NCBI GenBank assembly: GCA_031292565.1
Contig: JARLGW010000005.1
Coordinates: forward strand, 186,001-250,000
DNA: 64,000 nt
From: Paludibacteraceae bacterium
GTDB lineage: Bacteria; Bacteroidota; Bacteroidia; Bacteroidales; Paludibacteraceae
Reading direction: 5' to 3'
The notes below the pieces were generated by a model. It was not told the DNA's origin, searched no databases, and was given only the letters and a program-made list of their open reading frames with translations. Made by a program: the position numbers and the translations under genes. Positions 59,643-64,000 of this stretch are shown here, one piece after another; position 1 is the stretch's first letter, and every line of letters begins with the position of its first letter.

Positions 59643-60597
59643 ACTTACTTATATCGACGGGGCAAAATCAATTCTTTTTGGTGTAGCTGTTGGTGATGCT
59701 CTTGGCGTTCCTGCTGAATTTAAAAGCCGACAAACAATGAAAAGGAATCCCATAAAGGATATGCTTGGTTATGGCACTCATAATATGCCGAAGGGGACTT
59801 TTTCAGATGACAGTTCCTTGTCTTTTTGTCTTGCGGAAGCATTAACAGGCGAATTTGACCTAAATAGCATCGGACAGAATTTTGTAAAGTGGCTTTATGA
59901 TAATTATTGGACATCGAATGGAAGTGTTTTTGATGTAGGTTTTTCTACTCGGCAAGCTATTTCCCGACTGGCCAAAGGAGCACAACCGGATTTAGCAGGA
60001 GACAACGGGGAAGCTTCTAACGGCAATGGATCATTAATGAGAATTGCACCTTTATTGTTCTACTTATTGGACAAGCCAATCAATAAACGATTTGAAATAA
60101 CAAAACAAGTATCTTCAATTACTCATGGACATATTCGTTCGGTTATTGCCTGTTTTTATTACCTTGAATTTGCCAAACAATTGTTTGAAAAGAAAGATAA
60201 GTTTGAAATTTACAAAAGCCTTCAGACAGAAATAAACGATTACTTATATTCCATGTCAATCAATCCTATGGAAATTGCCATTTTCGACCGCTTGTTTAAC
60301 GGAAATATTTACGAGTTACGGGAAGATGACATTTATAGTGATGGTTATGTATTACACACACTTGAGGCAAGTGTTTGGTGCTTGCTAACCACTGATAATT
60401 ATAAAGATGCTGTATTAAAAGCGGTTAATTTGGGAGACGATACAGATACGACGGGAGCAATAACGGGCGGTTTGGCTGGCTTGCTTTACGGTTTCGATAA
60501 AATACCGGGTAAATGGATAAAGCAAATAGCACGCAAAAATGATATTGAGGACTTAGCAAAACGCCTTGGTGAAAAACGAACAATAATTTCCGATTGA
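59629..60597 (+). CDS. ADP-ribosylglycohydrolase family protein
   Basis: 322 residues. GVAVGDALGVPAEF near the N-terminus, TFSDDSSLSFCLAEAL (metal-binding Asp pair) and LGDDTDTTGAITGGLAGLLYG near the end are the two-Mg-binding motifs of the DraG/ARH family. These enzymes remove ADP-ribose from Arg or other targets. Possible roles: antitoxin against an ADP-ribosyltransferase, interference with host defence NAD signals, or modification of nitrogenase Fe-protein (DraG-like); the last is unlikely given its mobile-element setting but possible. Confidence 0.88.
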   Translation: MKSNKLTYIDGAKSILFGVAVGDALGVPAEFKSRQTMKRNPIKDMLGYGTHNMPKGTFSDDSSLSFCLAEALTGEFDLNSIGQNFVKWLYDNYWTSNGSVFDVGFSTRQAISRLAKGAQPDLAGDNGEASNGNGSLMRIAPLLFYLLDKPINKRFEITKQVSSITHGHIRSVIACFYYLEFAKQLFEKKDKFEIYKSLQTEINDYLYSMSINPMEIAIFDRLFNGNIYELREDDIYSDGYVLHTLEASVWCLLTTDNYKDAVLKAVNLGDDTDTTGAITGGLAGLLYGFDKIPGKWIKQIARKNDIEDLAKRLGEKRTIISD

Positions 60598-60701
60598 GAG
60601 GGTGGACTAATTTTACATTTCAAAAGGAATATATCATAAAATTTTCATTGGGTATAACTGCAATTATTTGATTATCAGATGTTTTTAATTTAATCAACTT
60701 C

Positions 60702-60863
60702 CTACATAGGAATTTCTGGATACAAACTTCCCTTGTCTCCCCTTCGTTCCCAGTACAGCATTTCTATACGTATCATCCCTTCTTTCCCTTCTTTTGAAAA
60801 TCGATGATACATATTGCTTGTTTTTTCTAGGTAATCAATTACCCATTCTCTTGTTTTTGCCAT
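60702..60863 (-). CDS. 53-residue small protein
   Basis: ATG at 60863 to TAG at 60702. The peptide starts MAKTREWVIDYLEKTSNMYH and continues with FSKEGKEGMIRIEMLYWERR. A TATCTTTA box (near -7 consensus) lies ~14 bp upstream on the minus strand. No family recognised. Just upstream (60900-60985) is a short open frame ending YDQFMDYFSSTL that looks like a decayed C-terminus of another gene. Confidence 0.55.
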   Translation of the reverse strand: MAKTREWVIDYLEKTSNMYHRFSKEGKEGMIRIEMLYWERRGDKGSLYPEIPM

Positions 60864-61011
60864 TTTTATTATAAAGATAGTAAAAAAAAAACGTTACTAC
60901 AAAGTGCTACTGAAATAATCCATAAACTGATCGTAATCTTTTTCAACATCAAAGACCCCATGAAATTGAAATCTAAATGCCAAAGAAATCTAAATCTTAA
61001 AAAATAAATTA

Positions 61012-61019
61012 TACATTTG
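61012..61019 (+). promoter_or_regulatory. -7 box upstream of structured RNA
   Basis: TACATTTG fits TAnnTTTG. A small hairpin GCTAAC/GTTAGC with T-run (61024-61046) follows directly. Confidence 0.4.
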
Positions 61020-61078
61020 TACAGCTAACTAAGTTAGCATTTTTTACATAGCATTATAGAAAGCGTTTAAAATATTAT

Positions 61079-61240
61079 CCTGTTCTGAAATCTGGACAAT
61101 TTCAATGTAAGTAGGGTGATAGCAACAAACGCTCTACGTCTGTATATCAATATGGGCGTGGGGCTGTTGCTTATCTACTTACATGGGAGTCCAGACCCTC
61201 AGAACAGATAAGTTTAACAGTTCCCACGCCTTCTTTTTTA
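61079..61240 (+). ncRNA. Highly structured RNA, 6S-like (possibly Bacteroidales-1 type)
   Basis: Nested stems in order: TGTTCTGA (61081-61088) with TCAGAACA (61199-61206); TCTGGAC (61091-61097) with GTCCAGA (61189-61195); ATGTAAGTAG (61105-61114) with CTACTTACAT (61175-61184); AGCAACA (61121-61127) with TGTTGCT (61165-61171). A terminator-like GGCGTGGG/CCCACGCC alternative (61155-61162 with 61223-61230) leads into TTCTTTTTTA. A long rod with internal bulges and a terminator is the 6S RNA layout; Bacteroidales-1 RNA is a described RNA of this order with such promoter-terminator borders. Alternatively a 5' leader of the LRR gene. Confidence 0.5.
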
Positions 61241-61282
61241 TATTAACCTGCCATTTGGGGAATGAGGCATAAACTTTAGATA

Positions 61283-62812
61283 ATGAAAAAATTAATCTTA
61301 CTTTTTGCTACCCTATGTATTACAGTAAGTACATGGGCGTATGACTTTACATCTGGAGGTATTTATTATAACATTACCTCGTCAAGTTCCCCTTACACCG
61401 TGGCGGTTACTTATGCGCCTAATATCAATAACTATTCTGGTGCGATAAGTATTCCTTCCTCTGTAACTTATAATAGTATAAGCTATTCGGTTACTTCTAT
61501 TGGAATTGAGGCTTTTAAAGAATGTAGCGGCTTAACATCAATCACTATTCCATCCTCGGTTACTTCTATTGGAACTCTTGCTTTTGCATATTCCGGTTTA
61601 ACCTCAATCACTATCCCGTCTTCTGTTACTTCTATTGGAAACTATGCTTTTGAAGGCTGTAGCGGCTTAACATCAATTATTATTCCTTCTTCAGTAACTT
61701 CTATTGGAGACTATGCTTTTGAAATTTGTAAAGATTTAACCTCAATTACTATTTCATCCTCGGTTACTTCTATTGGATATGGTGTTTTTTTTGATTGTAC
61801 AGGTTTAATAACAGTAGATGCAAGTAATCCAAATTATTCGAGTATTGACGGAGTGTTATTTAATAAAGCTCAAACTACCTTAATTCAATGCCCAATCTCT
61901 AAAACAGGAAGTTATATTATCCCATCCTCAGTAGATTCTATTGGAGACTATGCTTTTGCATATTCCGGTTTAACCTCAATCACTATCCCGTCCTCGGTTA
62001 CTTCTATTGGAACTTTTGCTTTTGAAAATTGTAGCGGCTTAACATCAATTATTATTCCTTCTTCAGTAACTTCTATTGGAGACTATGCTTTTGCGGTTTG
62101 TAAAGATTTAACTTCAATCACTATACCATCCTCAGTTACTTCTATTGGAAATGGGGTTTTTAATAATACTGGTTTAACATCGGTTACTATACCGTCCTCT
62201 GTTACTTCTATTGGACAACTGGTTTTTGCAGATTGTAGCAGTTTAACATCGGTTACTATACCATCCTCGGTTACTTCTATTGGAAATGGGGCTTTTTATG
62301 AATGTACTAGTTTAAAATCAATTACTATTCCTTTATCAGTAACGGCTATTGGACAAGGTGCTTTTGCATATTGTACAGGTTTAAAATCAATATATGCTTA
62401 TCCAACTACCCCAGTAAATTTAAGTTCTAGTATCAGTCCAGATGTTTTTTCTAGTGTTGACACAACAGCTTGTACCCTATACGTGCCTACCAGTTCAGTA
62501 AGTTTATATCAAAAAGCAAATCAATGGAAGGCTTTTTATAATAGGACAGTAGGCTTTACCGCTGGTTTACCAACAAATACAATTGAAGCTATAAATCTTT
62601 ATCCTAATCCTGCAACAGACGGGTTTAATATCAGTGGCTTAAACGGTGTATCCTGTATGATAACTATCATAGATGCAAGCGGTAAAACAGTACTTACAAA
62701 AGAAATAATGGGCAATCAGTATGTAGCTATTAGTGAATTACCCCAAGGCTTGTATATCGTGAAAATAAAAACGGACAATGAAACTATTGAAAAAAAGATA
62801 ATTAAAAAATAA
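61283..62812 (+). CDS. BspA-like leucine-rich-repeat surface protein with T9SS sorting domain
   Basis: 509 residues. Signal peptide (MKKLILLFATLCITVSTWA), ~13 LRR_5 (BspA/Treponema pallidum type) repeats of about 23 residues with core LTSITIPSSVTSIG (residues ~70-375), and a C-terminal type IX secretion sorting domain (~430-509: NLYPNPATDGFNISGL, GLYIVKIKTDNE). It should be exported by T9SS and attached to the surface, acting in adhesion or protein binding. The DNA copies of the repeat (period 69 bp) are highly alike, so length variation between strains is expected. Confidence 0.9.
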   Translation: MKKLILLFATLCITVSTWAYDFTSGGIYYNITSSSSPYTVAVTYAPNINNYSGAISIPSSVTYNSISYSVTSIGIEAFKECSGLTSITIPSSVTSIGTLAFAYSGLTSITIPSSVTSIGNYAFEGCSGLTSIIIPSSVTSIGDYAFEICKDLTSITISSSVTSIGYGVFFDCTGLITVDASNPNYSSIDGVLFNKAQTTLIQCPISKTGSYIIPSSVDSIGDYAFAYSGLTSITIPSSVTSIGTFAFENCSGLTSIIIPSSVTSIGDYAFAVCKDLTSITIPSSVTSIGNGVFNNTGLTSVTIPSSVTSIGQLVFADCSSLTSVTIPSSVTSIGNGAFYECTSLKSITIPLSVTAIGQGAFAYCTGLKSIYAYPTTPVNLSSSISPDVFSSVDTTACTLYVPTSSVSLYQKANQWKAFYNRTVGFTAGLPTNTIEAINLYPNPATDGFNISGLNGVSCMITIIDASGKTVLTKEIMGNQYVAISELPQGLYIVKIKTDNETIEKKIIKK

Positions 62813-62903
62813 AAACGTTGAACTATGAAAAAATTAAGGTAACGATATATTTGGATGTACAAAGATTCATTATTTGATACCTTCCTGTTTTAGGGGTTAA
62901 TTT

Positions 62904-63020
62904 TTAAGAAGCTTCTTTTACTTTTTTAAGATAGGGTTTGATGGACTTCTTTAAGTCTATTTTTCCTTTCTCGTATTTTTCTATGAGTTTTGTGTCGGAT
63001 AATTTTTCCTTATTTTTCAT
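62904..63020 (-). CDS. 38-residue small ORF in Panacea operon
   Basis: ATG at 63020 overlaps the TGA of the membrane protein gene (ATGA), stop TAA at 62904. A very basic peptide, MKNKEKLSDTKLIEKYEKGK then IDLKKSIKPYLKKVKEAS. The overlap implies translational coupling. Function unknown. Confidence 0.5.
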   Translation of the reverse strand: MKNKEKLSDTKLIEKYEKGKIDLKKSIKPYLKKVKEAS

Positions 63021-63409
63021 AATTTAGAATCTTTATTTTTTTCTTTATTTTCTTTGGGGAAAAGATATTGCATTACTAAAAGGAAAAATCCAAAAAAGTT
63101 AATCGTTGTTGATGTTATTAATGTTACTATTACAGTATCTGAAAGAGTTAAAATTTTTAATCCTAATAGAAAAATTGTTAAAACAAGGAATATAGACCAC
63201 GAGCAAGTTAGTATAAAGGTTAATCTAGCGTATTTTTTTCTTGCCCCTTTATCATCTCTTAATATTTCTGTTTGAAGCGTGAATCTAGCTAGTTTAGCTT
63301 CTCTGTCATATTCTTTTTCCTCTTTTTCCTCAACAAGAGGATTAGTTGGAAATACATTTATTTTTTGTCTAATACTTTCAGAAGTAGGCGCACTTAGGTT
63401 ATTAGTCAT
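63017..63409 (-). CDS. Small two-helix membrane protein beside Panacea gene
   Basis: 130 residues: acidic/basic N-terminal part (~1-63), then two transmembrane helices (~64-84, LTFILTCSWSIFLVLTIFLLGL in part, and ~94-117, TLITSTTINFFGFFLLVMQY), short charged tail. It follows the Panacea gene by 4 bp. Membrane-acting toxins occur among PanT toxins, so this is a toxin candidate; it could also be a SLATT-like effector. Confidence 0.65.
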   Translation of the reverse strand: MTNNLSAPTSESIRQKINVFPTNPLVEEKEEKEYDREAKLARFTLQTEILRDDKGARKKYARLTFILTCSWSIFLVLTIFLLGLKILTLSDTVIVTLITSTTINFFGFFLLVMQYLFPKENKEKNKDSKL

Positions 63410-63413
63410 TATT

Positions 63414-63893
63414 TTAATTCTTTAAGAAAGTCTCGAAATATTTATTCATACTACTTTCTGATATAACGCTATTCGTCCCACTCTTTATTGCTTGAGACCA
63501 AGGAGAATTATCATAATGAGTCCAATTTGATAAAGCAATAGCACTCACACCCTTCAATGCTTCCCAAGTGAAATTAATTGTTTCTATAGCTTCTTTTCCA
63601 ATTGACTTGCAAGCCCTTTCGCTAAAATATTTGTCATCTGCAAATAATTCGAAAATATACAAATCTTCTATTGGAGAACTTCCATATATTTTACAAGCTT
63701 GATAAACAGCAGGAACGACAGGACCGTATTTCCATGCTTGGAAATCCGCTTCAATTAATGGAGTTTTATTCATAACAAGATGATAACCTTGAGCAAAATA
63801 CAACATTTTTTGCAATTTCATTTGTGTTAATGGATTTCCCTCCGATATACCTCTTTTAATCAAGATGTATGCTATTGTTATTGCCGAGTTCAT
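63414..63893 (-). CDS. Panacea-domain (DUF4065/SocA-like) protein
   Basis: 159 residues. LTQMKLQKMLYFAQGYHLVM, FQAWKYGPVVPAVYQAC and WTHYDNSPWSQA are signature segments of the Panacea (PAD1/DUF4065, SocA/GepA) family. Panacea proteins serve as antitoxins (PanA) for many unrelated toxins and are frequent in mobile elements. The following membrane protein gene is the candidate partner. Confidence 0.88.
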   Translation of the reverse strand: MNSAITIAYILIKRGISEGNPLTQMKLQKMLYFAQGYHLVMNKTPLIEADFQAWKYGPVVPAVYQACKIYGSSPIEDLYIFELFADDKYFSERACKSIGKEAIETINFTWEALKGVSAIALSNWTHYDNSPWSQAIKSGTNSVISESSMNKYFETFLKN

Positions 63894-63902
63894 ATTATTA
63901 AT

Positions 63903-63998
63903 TTATTTCATTATCAGTTGTTTATAACTTAACGTTTCATCTGCATTAGTCAATGCTAATGAAAATCTATAACCATCTGTAAGTTTTCTTGTATTATA
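63903..63998 (-). CDS. C-terminal fragment of an unknown gene at window edge
   Basis: An open frame enters from the window's right end and stops at 63903 with TAA; the last residues are GYRFSLALTNADETLSYKQL followed by IMK. It ends 9 bp before the Panacea ATG on the same strand, as a preceding operon gene would. No family can be named from 31 residues. Confidence 0.4.
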   Translation of the reverse strand, partial: YNTRKLTDGYRFSLALTNADETLSYKQLIMK

Positions 63999-64000
63999 TC

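Larger units (their letters stand above)
52416..60976. mobile_element. tRNA-integrated element with phage-satellite-like gene content
   Basis: From the presumed attL the plus-strand genes are: tyrosine integrase, small unknown, ORF6N protein, unknown, excisionase-like HTH, winged-helix protein, DUF6291-like protein, VirE-N/primase-like protein, VRR-NUC nuclease, two small-terminase-like proteins, and an ADP-ribosylglycohydrolase cargo. Base composition is AT-rich with small tightly packed genes. No capsid, portal, large terminase, tail or relaxase gene was seen. The right end is not found; the end given is the last plausible element DNA and may continue beyond the window. Confidence 0.55.
59255..60976. 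repeat. 16-bp direct repeats flanking the cargo segment
   Basis: TGAAATTGAAATCTAA occurs at 59255-59270 and again at 60961-60976, same orientation. Between them lie the 84-residue gene, the ADP-ribosylglycohydrolase and the 53-residue minus-strand ORF. Confidence 0.55.

Noticed and set aside
59629-60597. DraG for nitrogenase Fe protein
   Set aside because: Fold matches the family and AnfH has the target Arg, but no DraT is visible and the gene lies in mobile-element cargo; kept only as a remote option.
61500-62380. CRISPR-like regular repeats
   Set aside because: The 69-bp periodicity is coding (LRR) with no spacer-like unique segments.

Overview
The window reads as chromosomal DNA of a strictly anaerobic member of the Bacteroidota, most likely order Bacteroidales. 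Support: many promoters carry the Bacteroidota -7 box TAnnTTTG; Shine-Dalgarno sites are largely absent; there is a BtuB/BtuG-type cobalamin uptake pair, a GH28 pectinase, the Bacteroidota form of PheS, a type IX secretion sorting domain and BT4734/VirE-N type mobile-element genes. A Paludibacter-like host would fit the mix of traits, but that is a guess. No rRNA gene, complete tRNA or CRISPR array was seen. || Layout. 1-20 kb is ordinary chromosome: an SMR exporter tail, DAHP synthase/chorismate mutase, TyrA, small membrane proteins, GH28, GlgB, PheS, Lon, an OmpA-like lipoprotein, ribosomal protein S1, then a cobalamin riboswitch driving a BtuB-like receptor and a BtuG-like lipoprotein, and PpnP. 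A solitary AT-rich SIR2 gene (20.1-21.3 kb) is probably a transferred defence gene. || 21.5-30.7 kb holds two ArsR-controlled minus-strand metalloid operons. The first runs arsR, Cys-tailed lipoprotein, ABC permease, ABC ATPase, arsC, hgcA, hgcB, acr3: it contains the complete mercury-methylation pair hgcAB, with the NVWCAAGK cap-helix motif visible. The second runs arsR, thioredoxin-like, arsF, arsG, ArsP-like permease. In both, the ArsR dyad encloses the -7 box exactly. || 31-40 kb (minus) is a divergent NifD/NifK-like pair with an amino-acid permease, an outer-membrane porin, O-acetylhomoserine sulfhydrylase, an AhpD-like protein and a class III aminotransferase, suggesting a nitrogenase-like enzyme of sulfur or amino-acid metabolism rather than N2 fixation. 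A NifA/AnfA-type sigma-54 activator (40.3-41.9 kb) lies between it and the next cluster. || 42.8-52.3 kb (plus) is an iron-only nitrogenase operon: anfH, nifI1, nifI2, anfD, anfG, anfK, a HEPN-like protein, an FMN-binding PPOX protein, a single-chain AnfO-NifB-NifX fusion, and nifV. No nifEN and no Mo-nitrogenase lie in the window. || From 52.4 kb an integrative element begins at what looks like the 3' end of a tRNA gene: tyrosine integrase, ORF6N protein, excisionase-like HTH, primase-like VirE-N protein, VRR-NUC nuclease and two small-terminase-like proteins, but no capsid, portal or tail genes seen, which resembles a phage satellite. It carries an ADP-ribosylglycohydrolase cargo. The last 3 kb hold a structured 6S-like RNA candidate, a BspA-type leucine-rich-repeat protein with a T9SS tail, and a Panacea-domain gene beside a small two-helix membrane protein (possible PanAT toxin-antitoxin pair).
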